Source: Candidatus Wolframiiraptor gerlachensis (GTDB lineage Archaea > Thermoproteota > Nitrososphaeria_A > Caldarchaeales > Wolframiiraptoraceae). Taken from it: a stretch of 64,000 nucleotides of DNA. Under the pieces are notes generated by a model. That model saw nothing but the letters and a program-made list of their open reading frames with translations, was not told where the DNA came from and ran no database searches. The translations under genes and the position numbers were made by a program. Below are positions 51,975 to 61,432 of this stretch, piece by piece (position 1 is the stretch's first letter; each line of letters opens with the position of its first letter). The stretch covers positions 1-64,000 of the forward strand of contig JAJPCT020000022.1 of NCBI GenBank assembly GCA_021323375.2, written 5' to 3'.

Positions 51975-53498
51975 ATGACTGAAAGGCTTTACCTGCCCGA
52001 TTTACTGGCGATTCAGCTTAAGTCCGTGGTGCATCTAGTTGAGAGTGGGCTTCTTAAGGAGGGGAAGGTCCTCATACACCGCGGTCTCGTGGCGGAGGCG
52101 GAGAGGCTGGCCTCCGAGGGAGATACACTGGCCCTCGAGGGGCTTGAGAAGCTGGCAACCGCCTGCAGGGCCGCGGGCATAGTTATCGAATATGTTGGGG
52201 CGAGCTCTAATGGTGATCGGCTAGCGATCCTCGAGGAGGCGAGGAAGAGGGGCGCCAGCCTCGTGACATGCGACCCAATCACGGCCAAGATGGCCTCATC
52301 GCTGGGGGTTGAGGTGCTTTATGAGATGCCGCCGCCCCCATTCCGCATTCAGGAAGTCTTCACAGATGAAGTTATGAGCTTGCATCTAAAGGGGGGACTT
52401 CCGCCTAGGGTTAAACGGGGCTCGCCGAGAAGCTGGAGGCTCGAGGAGATACTGGATAAGCCGGTCACGAGGGAGGAGATGGAGCTAACCCTCGCCTATC
52501 TAATGAGGGAGGCTTACACGTCGCTGGGAACGGATGCCTTCCTTGAGGTCGATAAGCCAGCCGTCAAGATATTCCAGCTAAGGGACTTCAGGATCGTGGC
52601 CACTAGGCCGCCGTTCTCAGACGGCTTCGAGCTCACGATAGTCAAGCCGAAGATCAGGAGAAGGCTCGCGGACTACAGCCTACCGATGAAGGTTATCGAG
52701 AGGCTGGAGACGCAGGCGGAGGGGATACTAATAGCTGGGCCGCCTGGGATGGGCAAGTCGACCTTCGCGCAGGCCCTCGCCGAGCATTATAAGTCGCTGA
52801 ACAAGATTGTTAAGACTATTGAGAGCCCGCGAGACCTCCAGGTGTCGCCCGAGATAACCCAGTACTCGAAGGCTGCCTCGAGGCATAACGAGCTTCATGA
52901 TGTCCTTCTGCTGAGCAGGCCCGATTACACGATCTTTGATGAGATACGTGGGCCCGAGGACTTCGACCTCTTCATAGACCTGAGGCTCGCCGGGATAGGG
53001 ATGATAGGTGTTATACATGCGACAACGCCGATAGATGCTATTCAGAGGATAGCGAATAGAATAGACTTGGGCATGCTGCCGTCAGTAATAGACACGGTCA
53101 TATTCATGGATAAGGGTGAGGTAGAGAAAATATACTCCCTCGAGATGACAGTTAAGGTGCCAGCCGGTCTGAAGAAGGAGGATCTCGCGAGGCCAACGGT
53201 GATTGTCAAGGACTTCCTGACCGATGAGCCGAAATTCGAGCTCTACGTCTTTGGTGAGAGGAACTTCGTGGTGCCGATAAAGAAAGAGGCGCGCGGAGAG
53301 GCCATGAGCAGGCCAGCATTCAAGATCACGAGCCTGCTCCAAGAATACATACCGGACTTCAGGATCGAGGAGGACAAGAACGTCATAAGGCTATACATCC
53401 CGGAGCAATACTACAGGATATATATCAAGAAATGCCAGAACAAGCTCCTTAAGATCGCGAGAAAATACAGGATAAACATCGAGGCGTATCCGAGCTAA
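51975..53498 (+). CDS. PIN-domain / AAA-type (T2SE-like) ATPase / KH protein (COG1855)
   Basis: 507 residues with AGGAGG directly before the ATG. An N-terminal PIN domain (YLPDLLAIQLKSVVHLVESG ... ALEGLEKLATACRAAG ... VTCDPITAKMASSLGVEVL) precedes an ATPase with Walker A ILIAGPPGMGKSTFAQAL and Walker B-like YTIFDEIRG, HATTPIDAIQRI. A KH-like domain lies at the C-terminus (VIRLYIPEQYYRIYIKKCQNKLLKIARKY). The family is conserved in archaea; RNA processing is suspected. Confidence 0.92.
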   Translation: MTERLYLPDLLAIQLKSVVHLVESGLLKEGKVLIHRGLVAEAERLASEGDTLALEGLEKLATACRAAGIVIEYVGASSNGDRLAILEEARKRGASLVTCDPITAKMASSLGVEVLYEMPPPPFRIQEVFTDEVMSLHLKGGLPPRVKRGSPRSWRLEEILDKPVTREEMELTLAYLMREAYTSLGTDAFLEVDKPAVKIFQLRDFRIVATRPPFSDGFELTIVKPKIRRRLADYSLPMKVIERLETQAEGILIAGPPGMGKSTFAQALAEHYKSLNKIVKTIESPRDLQVSPEITQYSKAASRHNELHDVLLLSRPDYTIFDEIRGPEDFDLFIDLRLAGIGMIGVIHATTPIDAIQRIANRIDLGMLPSVIDTVIFMDKGEVEKIYSLEMTVKVPAGLKKEDLARPTVIVKDFLTDEPKFELYVFGERNFVVPIKKEARGEAMSRPAFKITSLLQEYIPDFRIEEDKNVIRLYIPEQYYRIYIKKCQNKLLKIARKYRINIEAYPS

Positions 53499-53517
53499 GC
53501 CTATCCCCAATAGACTA

Positions 53518-54648
53518 TTAGACTCTTCTTCCGGGGAGCGGGTATCTTCCGTGTTTTCTCGCCTTATCAACCATTGTGAATATGTTCTCCACCTTCACAT
53601 TCATGTGAAGCGAGTTGCTGGATGTAAGTATGAATCCACCGCCCTCCGCCGCCGCATCTATACATCTCCTAACATCTCTCCTCACATCCTCCGTCCCATA
53701 GGAAAGGACGTACTTGCAATCAACATTCCCCATTACACATATCCTGTCCCCATATCTCCTCTTAACATCTCCCATATCCATGACGCCGGGCTCCATTGGG
53801 TGTAGCGCCGAGATACTCGTATTTACTATGTCATCTAGGATGGTGTAGAGATTTCCATCAGAATGCTTCAGAAACAGGAATCCCATATCTCTTGCCTATA
53901 TTGACAATAGCCTTCAAGTATGGGAGCTCATACTCCCTAAACATTATTGGGTTCATGAATGGGCCATTTTCCCCAGCATAGTTATCCGTAACCCATAGCG
54001 CATCTACACCAACCTCCGCCATCGCCTTAGCATAGCTTTGACAGGCTCTTGCTAACTTATCCAATAGATTTCTCGCGAGGAAGGGCCTATTGAAAGTCTA
54101 GAAGGATCTTGTCAATACCTCCCCTAACTTGGAAGGCGAAGTGCCAGCCACTATGGCATTGCCCTATCATAACGATACGATATCCTCCCCCCTTACACTC
54201 CTCATTATTCGCTCCATCATCTCGTAGATATCGGGATGGAAGGCATTAGGCGGCTCATAGGATTCCAGATCCTCCGGCGTTTTCACCACACCATCCACAA
54301 AGAAGGTTGTCCTGCTTCTCTGATTCGCCTGCATCACCCTACCCTAATGATCAACGTACCTATCCTTATCGACATATCTCGGCTTATAATCTCTAGGCGT
54401 TAAAGAATAGTCTGATAGCACGACAGCGGCATCGAAGTCAAGCTTCTTGCACGCCTCAACCAACAATAACCTATAGGTTATCGCTTAATCCCAGCTGGTA
54501 CTGCCGCAGCCGTAGTGTAGACCTGACTCATAATAGGTCTACCAAGAACCTGCTCAACTATAGGAGGATCAAGCGCGAAATCTGTTATAGGGACATAATC
54601 TGGCTCGCCCAGCTCAAGAGCCCTGAAAAAGCGCTCCTTATGATTCAT
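53518..54648 (-). pseudogene. Uroporphyrinogen decarboxylase-family (URO-D/MtaA-like) gene, decayed
   Basis: ATG 54648 begins MNHKERFFRALELGEPDYVP, a standard URO-D-family start, and breaks at a TAA after AGIKR. The next frame holds YRLLLVEACKKLDFDAAVVL and a TAG after VDKDRYVDH; then VKTPEDLESYEPPNAFHPDI ends in TGA. The track ORFs 53858..54064 (GVDALWVTDNYAGENGPFMNP) and 53518..53886 (FLFLKHSDGNLYTILDDIV) are the last parts. With at least three frame breaks and two stops it is a true pseudogene. Relatives are corrinoid-linked methyltransferases or heme enzymes. Confidence 0.85.
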
Positions 54649-54737
54649 TGTAAGATACGCATATCTTGGTCTAGATAAATAGTTTTATGGCCGGGAAGGT
54701 GGAAAGATTAAAAGCCGAGAATGAATTAGTTTTCTCA

Positions 54738-54799
54738 TTGGGGGATGAGGCAGCCGCTCCAGACTGAACTGTGATGCAGGAAGAGCCGGGCCGACCCAA
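54738..54799 (+). ncRNA. Candidate C/D box guide sRNA
   Basis: In the gap between two pseudogenes: terminal stem TTGGG (54738-54742) / CCCAA (54795-54799), box C-like GGATGA (54743-54748), D' CTGA (54764-54767), C' GTGATGC (54771-54777), D-like CCGA (54791-54794). Guides are 15 and 13 nt with a 3-nt D'-C' spacer, the geometry of archaeal 2'-O-methylation guides. Box C and D each deviate by one base, but the two changes restore a G-C pair where the k-turn usually has U-U. Targets were not searched. Confidence 0.45.
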
Positions 54800-54817
54800 A
54801 TATTCTCACTAAACTGG

Positions 54818-55293
54818 TTATGCTCTTGCTTGGCGTTTCTTTTGATACGTCCTAATTATTTCATTGTAGTCTTCTTCGCTTATCCTCTTTGTCGATCCCA
54901 TGAATGCCCTCATTGGGTTCCTGAACCTCCTGAGGAATGAGAGCCTGTTATGTATTTCTGTTGGCGAAATTGCTATCTCCCACACCTCCGCCTCCTTGAA
55001 GCCCATCGCATATTGGAACGCGTTTGATAGTTCTCCGATTACATGGAATCTCTGTTCCTCCGTTATTGGGTGAGCTGGCCCAGCTAATATTCCCTCACCA
55101 TGAACCCCTTTCTCTTGGCTTCTGCGATGTAGAAGATTACTTTGTCGCCCTTCTCGAGCCTCCTGAGATTTGGGGGCTCTAACATTCAGCGACCGGAACC
55201 TGTTTTCATCCTGTTTGATAGGACCTCGCTCGCGGGTGCAATTCTTCCCATATGCACATGATCCTTCACAAGGAAGACCCAATAGTTGACCAT
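54818..55293 (-). pseudogene. EVE/PUA-like domain protein, frameshifted
   Basis: ATG 55293 reads VNYWVFLVKDHVHMGRIAPAS and stops after KTGSGR; another frame continues PPNLRRLEKGDKVIFYIAEAK and stops at TAG after VREY; the track ORF supplies the C-terminus ITEEQRFHVIGELSNAFQYAMG...FRNPMRAFMGSTKRISEEDY. Together they make one EVE domain of about 150 residues with two frame breaks. EVE proteins bind modified bases in DNA or RNA. The track ORF as written starts in the wrong frame. Confidence 0.75.
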
Positions 55294-55327
55294 GCTCTAT
55301 GCATGGGATCTCAATCTTATAAGAGAG

Positions 55328-56755
55328 TTAGGTGAGCCTTATCCTCCTCCACGGCCTCTCCTCCGAGCCCCTCTTAGCATAATCATCCAAGTTTATCCCC
55401 ATCTTCTTCGCCTTTCTTCTTATCGCTGCTAGGGTCGGTTTCCTATACTCTCTAACAGTCTCGAGGATCAGCTCTCCAATCCTCTCATCGCCCCTCGCTA
55501 TTATGGCCTGGAGATATGCCTGCCTTATCCCATCAGTGCTCAGGATCCTGCCAAGCTCCCTTCTCAGGAACTTAAGCTTCCTCCTTAGGATTCTTGGATC
55601 CTCAAACTCCTCGCTCTCCATTGGTGTATGAGGCTTTGGGACGAATGGGTTCGCGCTCACCCTCACCCTGAATCCCAGATCCTTTATCTCCCTAACAAGC
55701 TTCACCGCCTCCTCTAAGTCCTTCATGGTCTCCCCCGGTAATCCGAACATCATGTAAAGCTTTATCCGGGTGATCCCATGCTTCTTGAGCAGCTTGCACA
55801 CATTGAGGAGCGATTCATCTGGAAATCCCTTTCCTATCCTATATCTGAGCTCCTCACATGTCTCGGGGGCGATCGTTATGGTCTTCTCACCGCTCTCCGC
55901 CAAGAGTTCTAAGAGCATCTCGCTCATCGCATCGGCCCTCAAGGATGGCGCTATTAGCCTAAAGCTTCTATCCCTCCTGAGCTCCCTCGCGATCTCTATT
56001 AGCTCCTCGAGCCTGCTATATCTCGAAAGGTCGCTGGCTATTAGGGCTACGGCCTCATAATCCCCCCTTATCACCCCCTCCCGCATAACCTCTGCCAGCT
56101 GATCTAGACTCCTCTCCCTATATGGCGCGTAGAAGTTTTTCCCTAGGCAGAAGAGGCAGCTCCACCCACATCCCCTGCTTACGTCGAGTAGGAGAGCATC
56201 GCCGAAGATGCTCCGCCTGCTGGAGACCTGAAGCGCCGGGAGAAACGTGTCAAGCCTTCGTGGATATGTTCTTCTCACCGCCTCGGAGACCCCTGCGATG
56301 AATAACCCCTCTAAGCTTGCTAGGTTCTTTGGGCTCGCGCCGTCCATCATCTCCTCGATGAGTTTCATCAGCCCGCTCTCCGCCTCTCCGATGTAAACAT
56401 AGTCTGTAAGGCATTTGAGAGGGTATGGATTGCATGTACATGGGCCGCCGATAATCTTGGGCTTATCGAAGAGGTTTAGCCTAGCTATCTGGTGCGCCAT
56501 CTCGAGGAAATCCAGCTCATACTGGTAGCTGAACATTATCAGGTCAAACTCGCTGAGATGGGAGCCGGTCTCAATACTCCTATCACTCTCAGCGGTAAAG
56601 CGCTCGCAATAGATCCTGTCATCGAGGTTTAGGAGGTGGTAGATTATCCTGATGCCGAGGTTTGATATCGCGACCTCATACGTGCTCGGGTAGACTAGGG
56701 CTATCCTGAACTTACCCCTAACCCTCTTCCTTACAACGAACTTCTCATCTAGCAT
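55328..56755 (-). CDS. B12-binding-type radical SAM protein
   Basis: 475 residues. The N-terminal domain has a B12-domain-like Rossmann layout (IALVYPSTYEVAISNLGIRIIYHLLN, IMFSYQYELDFLEM, IIGGPCTCNPYPLK). The radical SAM cluster is SRGCGWSCLFCLG (CxxxCxxC). Later parts include MFGLPGETMKDLEEAVKL, a standard radical SAM barrel strand. Related proteins include methylthiotransferase-like and TIGR03960-type enzymes. Whether cobalamin is bound is uncertain, since the DxHxxG motif is not seen. Substrate unknown. Confidence 0.88.
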   Translation of the reverse strand: MLDEKFVVRKRVRGKFRIALVYPSTYEVAISNLGIRIIYHLLNLDDRIYCERFTAESDRSIETGSHLSEFDLIMFSYQYELDFLEMAHQIARLNLFDKPKIIGGPCTCNPYPLKCLTDYVYIGEAESGLMKLIEEMMDGASPKNLASLEGLFIAGVSEAVRRTYPRRLDTFLPALQVSSRRSIFGDALLLDVSRGCGWSCLFCLGKNFYAPYRERSLDQLAEVMREGVIRGDYEAVALIASDLSRYSRLEELIEIARELRRDRSFRLIAPSLRADAMSEMLLELLAESGEKTITIAPETCEELRYRIGKGFPDESLLNVCKLLKKHGITRIKLYMMFGLPGETMKDLEEAVKLVREIKDLGFRVRVSANPFVPKPHTPMESEEFEDPRILRRKLKFLRRELGRILSTDGIRQAYLQAIIARGDERIGELILETVREYRKPTLAAIRRKAKKMGINLDDYAKRGSEERPWRRIRLT

Positions 56756-56836
56756 CCCAGCTTCCTACTCGCTCCTATGCAATCATCCATAACTTTCTCT
56801 ATAAAGGTTTGAACGCGGTCCAAGGGTTAAGTTTTC

Positions 56837-57808
56837 ATGTCGCCTCCAGCCCATGATCTAGTAAGGATCATGAGTAAGATCATGCTCAGTGATGATTTGA
56901 GGAGCTATCTTGATAGGCTTCCGGACGTGGAGCTGGATCTCCTGCTTGAGGCTTATGAGAGGCCCTTACCCGAGGCCTTTAGAGTTAATACCCTGAAGGC
57001 TTCTGAGGAGAAGATTCTGGAGAGGCTAAGGTCTAGGGGATATAGTATTGAGCCTATTCCATGGGCTCGACATGGCTATATGGCTTCGGGCGGCGAGGAT
57101 CTTGGGAAGTCGCTGGAGCATATGCTCGGGCTGATCTATATTCAGGGGCCTGTCTCCATGGCGCCTGTTGAGGCCTTGGACCCGAGGCCGGGCGAGGTGA
57201 TCCTCGACCTATGCGCCGCTCCGGGAAGCAAGAGCACGCAGATCGCGCAGCTCCTCCGCGGCGAGGGGGTCCTAGTCGCGAATGATATCAGTTTCGACAG
57301 GGTTAAGGCGCTCTCATCAAACCTCCAGAGATTCGGCGTGCTAAACTGCGTTATCACGCTCGCCGATGGGAGGAAGTATCCACGATTTGCTAGAGAGTTC
57401 TTTGACAGGGTTCTTGTGGATGCTCCATGCAGCTCCCTCGGAATAATTAGCAAGAACTGGGGTATAGCGAGGGCGTGGTCCATTGGGATCGTCAAGAGGC
57501 TTAGCGAGCTCCAGAAAAGGCTGATCCTAGCCGCCTTCGACTGCCTCAAGCCCGGCGGCACCCTAGTATACTCCACGTGTACGCTGACAGTTGAGGAGAA
57601 TGAGCTTGTGGTGAACTGGCTTCTCGAGAACCGGGAAGATGCAAAGGTAAGCGAGATAAGGCTCAAGGATCTTAGGCATAGGCCGGGGATAACCGAGTAT
57701 GGCGGGGTAAGAATGAAGGATGAGATCTCGAAAACGATGCGGATAATGCCCTATGACAACTGGGCTGAAGGATTCTATATCGCGAGGATCACAAAGGAGG
57801 TGAGATGA
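56837..57808 (+). CDS. NSUN-type RNA m5C methyltransferase
   Basis: 323 residues. PEAFRVNTLKASEEKILERL is the N-terminal RNA-binding motif; motif I LDLCAAPGSKSTQIAQLL; motif IV VDAPCSSLGI with one catalytic Cys; motif VI VYSTCTLTVEENELVVNW with the other. It methylates C5 of cytidine in tRNA or rRNA. The 3' end overlaps the start of the PUA-like gene by 4 bp; together they resemble a split RsmF/NSUN6, in which the PUA part is a separate chain. Confidence 0.94.
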   Translation: MSPPAHDLVRIMSKIMLSDDLRSYLDRLPDVELDLLLEAYERPLPEAFRVNTLKASEEKILERLRSRGYSIEPIPWARHGYMASGGEDLGKSLEHMLGLIYIQGPVSMAPVEALDPRPGEVILDLCAAPGSKSTQIAQLLRGEGVLVANDISFDRVKALSSNLQRFGVLNCVITLADGRKYPRFAREFFDRVLVDAPCSSLGIISKNWGIARAWSIGIVKRLSELQKRLILAAFDCLKPGGTLVYSTCTLTVEENELVVNWLLENREDAKVSEIRLKDLRHRPGITEYGGVRMKDEISKTMRIMPYDNWAEGFYIARITKEVR

Positions 57809-58260
57809 TGAGGTTGCTAACCTCCGCAGAAAGGAGATACCTCGCTAAGAGGCTTGAGGACCAGCATGGCGTCGAGAATGCCTTCGATGATCTAGTCCTC
57901 ATCCGGACTGGGCAGGGGAGGATAAGAGCCACGTCCAAGGAGGCTTATGATGTTGCCTGCAGGCTTAGGAGAGTTCAGCAAGTGGGGCTCTATGTCGCGA
58001 AGATGGTGAAGGGCGATGTAATTCTCTCGATAGAGGGTAGCCAGTTGCTCGGCGCCGCGATAACGAAGAATGTAATAGAGCTGAGCGAGGAGGAGGCTGA
58101 GGAGTGGATGAAGGCCGCGCCCATAGAGAGGTCTGAGAAGATTGAGGCGAGATATGTTGTTGCGAGATGCGGCGACTTCTACCTTGGATCGGGCAGAGTC
58201 TCTAGGGATGGGAGGATATATCCACAGGTGGCCAAATGGAGGCGAATCCCTGAGGAATAG
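57805..58260 (+). CDS. PUA-like RNA-binding partner of the m5C methyltransferase
   Basis: 151 residues. The second half (VGLYVAKMVKGDVILSIEGSQLLG...VVARCGDFYLGSGRVSRDGRIYPQVAKWRRIP) is a PUA fold. The first half resembles the C-terminal segment of RsmF/NOL1 proteins. It is ATG-coupled (ATGATG) to the methyltransferase stop. It likely positions the RNA for the enzyme encoded upstream. It converges with the GT39-like gene. Confidence 0.85.
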   Translation: MMRLLTSAERRYLAKRLEDQHGVENAFDDLVLIRTGQGRIRATSKEAYDVACRLRRVQQVGLYVAKMVKGDVILSIEGSQLLGAAITKNVIELSEEEAEEWMKAAPIERSEKIEARYVVARCGDFYLGSGRVSRDGRIYPQVAKWRRIPEE

Positions 58261-58265
58261 AATCA

Positions 58266-60491
58266 TTACTTGGATTTTATGGTTATCTTGTATGGCACGT
58301 ATCTATCGGCGTAGTAGATCGCATATCCAGCCCCCAGCCCCGCCTCCTCATATCTATTAACCTCGAGGCTGAGCTCTATCGCTGGGTTAAACCATCCATC
58401 AACAAAGCTGAATGTGCATACCATGTAGAGCACCCTATCACGGCGATCCTCCGGAATCCCTTCAAGAATTCTGGAGAGGTCCTCCTCAACTATGAGGAGC
58501 GACATGTTGACCCTCGTCATGTAGTAGAGCTTGCTTATGAGCGGCGTGGTCTTAAGGACCATGTAGTCCGAGAGCTTGAGAAGCCTACCAACCTCCTCTT
58601 CGCTCAGGACATCCGGTCCCTCGATGAAGATGGGTATCCAGGTTCGCGCCCTCAATCTCTCGAGAAGCGGCATGATGTGCTGCAGCCTATCATCTGATGA
58701 TATTCTCCAGCTATCCCAAGCCATGAGATATACACCATCAAACCCGAAGTCCCTGACCACCTTCTCCAGCTTGCTTGAGAAGAACTCCGCATAGCTGACG
58801 CCGTTCAAGCTATTGTTAAAGAGTAGGAGGTTCTCGGCCCCAAGCAAGTTCGGATGCCTGCTGATCCACTTTATGTCGAATCCCTGGACCCCGTACCTGT
58901 ATATCGGCCCCTCAGCCTTGAGATAGACTCCGAGGAGCACCTTAACACCGCGCGATTTCAAGCTTCTCACGAGCCATAGTAGGTCTGACTGGCTCCACCT
59001 ATCAGCCTCGATCCTGAACCTAAAGTACTTGGTCACGTCTTGGGAGGGATCAAATCCATTATAGGTGTTGATGAAGTCCGGGGACATTATAAGGACAACA
59101 TGCGTGACGTTATAGTGCCTTAGGAACTGGCTCACGCTTTCATCGGATCCCGGCGTGAAGGCGGAGTCGGGGCTCTCCGGGACCCCTATCCTGATTGGAT
59201 CATTTGGGAGCGCCACTGCGAGGGGTGGCGGCATTACTGAGGCGAGGCCGAGCGCAATCACAACACCATATACGAGTACATTCCACTTGCTGAGATACGC
59301 TGTATCATATTTCTGGAGACTGAAATAATCCATCATTAATGCTAGGAGCCTCGTCCCGCCGAATATACCAGCTACAATCTGCAGGATATATGGCAGTCCA
59401 ATTTCATAGCTCTCTGGAACATATATCCTCCCAATACATGCTGGGCTGAATCCATTCATGGTGATCCAAGCGCCCGCGAGCCATGCCACGGCCGAGAGCA
59501 TCAACATGATGAGGTTTCTCTTAACATTCCTCGAGACCCATAGATCCCTAGAGATTAGTATCATCGGGATTAGGAAGTTTATGTGCTGAATGTTTACCTT
59601 CGGCGATACTGCTAGGAATGATGTGAGAGTGAGCGTTAGCGCCCACACTAGGCTATGGTCGTCGGGCCTTATCCTCCTCGCAATCATCACGAGTATTATG
59701 CTGAATGCCGCGATCGGTATGAACCAGAAGCTTGAGAGATTGAAGAAGGTTGAGAGGGCCATCCAGTAGGTGAATCCGCCGACGCTCTTGGCGTGGAAGA
59801 ATATTGCCTCGAAATATTCCATCGGCGTTGTTAGGAAGGGTGTGGAGACCGCTAGAAATGTTATGGATGTTGGGAGGATCAGCTTTAGGACGGCTTCTCT
59901 GAGGCCGCATTCCCCCCGCCTGATAAGGTGTATCATAGCCGGGATTACTATGAGGGCTGGGATTAGCTTGATAGACGCCCCGATCCCCGCCATGACCCCG
60001 GCCGAGATGAGCCTCCGCCTGAGGAGCATGTAGATCGCGAGGAGCTGGAAGAGGACCGCTATCGAGTCAAACATCCCCCAAAACGATGAGATGAAATACG
60101 TGATTGGGTTGAAGAGCCATATTGCCGAGGCTACTAGCGATTTGTCCTCATCGAATTTGAGCATCCTCATGATCTGGTATATCATGATAGCTGATGCTAT
60201 GTCAGCGAGGATTATCGGGAGCTTTATCATGAATATTCTGAATAATGTTCCCCCGCCAAGCAGGGCGACGACTATCAGCCAGTAGAGCCATCCAGGCGGA
60301 TATGCGTAGAAGCCCCAGGGATACTCGACGTAATCCCCGAACTTGTAGATGTTTAGGTCCTGTAGGCCGAGCTCGCCGGACTTGAACCAGATATACATAT
60401 CCCATGGATGGGCGTAGAATGGCGCTGGAATCAGCCGAGCCAAGACGCCGATCAGCAATATTATTAGTAACTTCCGCCGCGCCGGCGTCAT
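58266..60491 (-). CDS. GT39-like polytopic membrane glycosyltransferase with C-terminal TIM-barrel-like extracytoplasmic domain
   Basis: 741 residues. About ten hydrophobic segments fill residues 7-430. The first loop has FYAHPWDMYIWFKSGE, containing the Asp of GT-C enzymes, and YPWGFYAYPPGW. After the last helix (near 415-432) comes about 300 residues with soluble character: VTHVVLIMSPDFINTYNG, SLKSRGVKVLLGVYLKAEGPIYRYG, DFGFDGVYLMAWDSWRISSDDRL, a barrel-like alternation reminiscent of glycoside hydrolases. The combination suggests surface glycan synthesis or editing. Leaderless start about 26 bp after GATATAAAAT. Confidence 0.8.
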   Translation of the reverse strand: MTPARRKLLIILLIGVLARLIPAPFYAHPWDMYIWFKSGELGLQDLNIYKFGDYVEYPWGFYAYPPGWLYWLIVVALLGGGTLFRIFMIKLPIILADIASAIMIYQIMRMLKFDEDKSLVASAIWLFNPITYFISSFWGMFDSIAVLFQLLAIYMLLRRRLISAGVMAGIGASIKLIPALIVIPAMIHLIRRGECGLREAVLKLILPTSITFLAVSTPFLTTPMEYFEAIFFHAKSVGGFTYWMALSTFFNLSSFWFIPIAAFSIILVMIARRIRPDDHSLVWALTLTLTSFLAVSPKVNIQHINFLIPMILISRDLWVSRNVKRNLIMLMLSAVAWLAGAWITMNGFSPACIGRIYVPESYEIGLPYILQIVAGIFGGTRLLALMMDYFSLQKYDTAYLSKWNVLVYGVVIALGLASVMPPPLAVALPNDPIRIGVPESPDSAFTPGSDESVSQFLRHYNVTHVVLIMSPDFINTYNGFDPSQDVTKYFRFRIEADRWSQSDLLWLVRSLKSRGVKVLLGVYLKAEGPIYRYGVQGFDIKWISRHPNLLGAENLLLFNNSLNGVSYAEFFSSKLEKVVRDFGFDGVYLMAWDSWRISSDDRLQHIMPLLERLRARTWIPIFIEGPDVLSEEEVGRLLKLSDYMVLKTTPLISKLYYMTRVNMSLLIVEEDLSRILEGIPEDRRDRVLYMVCTFSFVDGWFNPAIELSLEVNRYEEAGLGAGYAIYYADRYVPYKITIKSK

Positions 60492-60510
60492 CTTGCAGAT
60501 ATTTCGCGAG

Positions 60511-60522
60511 AGTATTTTATAT
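60511..60522. promoter_or_regulatory. Shared divergent TATA region of the GT39-like and agmatinase-like genes
   Basis: AGTATTTTATAT reads as ATATAAAATACT on the other strand; TATA spacing fits the minus start at 60491 and the plus start at 60551. Confidence 0.5.
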
Positions 60523-60550
60523 CGGTTACCGCATGACTCCTCAGCATCCG

Positions 60551-61432
60551 ATGAGCAGAGATTGGATTAGGTTCTTATTTTATAAGGGGCCATCCTTTGT
60601 CGGAACTGATGCGAGCTTCGAGGATGCCGATTATGCGGTCTTCGGCGTGCCCTTTGATGCTACCGCGAGCTTTAGACCCGGGTCGAGATTCGCTCCCCTC
60701 AGCCTGAGGATCATGTCTGAATATCTTGAGCTCCCGGCCGAGAAATCGATAAGAATATGCGACTTAGGCGATCTGCATCCAACGGTTAGCGTTGATGTGA
60801 TGCTACGGAGGGTTGGTGAGGCTGTTGAGAGGATTGTAGAGGCTGGCAAGATCCCCGTTATCCTCGGAGGAGAGCATACGCTCACTCTTGGATCCATCCC
60901 GAGGCTGGGAGGCATCGGCGGATTAGTGATCTTCGATGCTCACCTAGATATGAGGGACGAGTTCATGGATACTAGGATAAATCATACCACTTGGCTTAGA
61001 AGGCTTCTAGAGGAGAAGAGGATGGAGCATGTCATAGTTGTTGGGGCTAGAGCCTATACGGAGGAGGAATTCGCCGTGGCCGATGATATGGGTGTCCAGC
61101 TCGTCACGAGCTCCGAGATATTCCTAGACTTCAGGGGTGCCGTGAAGAAGCTTGACGCGCTCACATCCGGGCTGAAGAACATCTATCTAAGCATAGATGT
61201 TGATGTTCTTGATCCGGGCTATGCGCCAGGCGTTAGTAATCCGGAGCCTGGTGGGATTGCGCCAATCCACCTCTATGAGCTCATTAAGATTGTCGCGGCG
61301 AGGGGGCTTATGGCGATGGATATCGTCGAGGTGAATCCGCTCTTCGATAATTGGTCGGCGGCAGCCTGCGCCATCTACGCCGCATATTATGCCATGTTAT
61401 CATCTACCACCTCCTCCTCAGCTTCGCGATGA
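60551..61432 (+). CDS. Agmatinase/arginase-family ureohydrolase
   Basis: About 293 residues from ATG 60551 (60533 is an alternative; the track start at 60404 lies before the promoter). Manganese-site motifs: VILGGEHTLTLG, VIFDAHLDMRDE, YLSIDVDVLDPGYAPG and the Glu in DIVEVNPLFDN. FGVPFDATASFRPGSRFAP is the usual N-terminus. It hydrolyses agmatine (polyamine route), arginine or another guanidino compound. Agmatinase is likely for archaea. It overlaps the convergent NSUN gene by 29 bp. Confidence 0.9.
   Translation: MSRDWIRFLFYKGPSFVGTDASFEDADYAVFGVPFDATASFRPGSRFAPLSLRIMSEYLELPAEKSIRICDLGDLHPTVSVDVMLRRVGEAVERIVEAGKIPVILGGEHTLTLGSIPRLGGIGGLVIFDAHLDMRDEFMDTRINHTTWLRRLLEEKRMEHVIVVGARAYTEEEFAVADDMGVQLVTSSEIFLDFRGAVKKLDALTSGLKNIYLSIDVDVLDPGYAPGVSNPEPGGIAPIHLYELIKIVAARGLMAMDIVEVNPLFDNWSAAACAIYAAYYAMLSSTTSSSASR

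Noticed and set aside
54820-55282. 154-residue protein as annotated in the track
   Set aside because: Its N-terminal 60 residues are out of frame relative to the EVE domain; the interval is better described as a frameshifted EVE gene.
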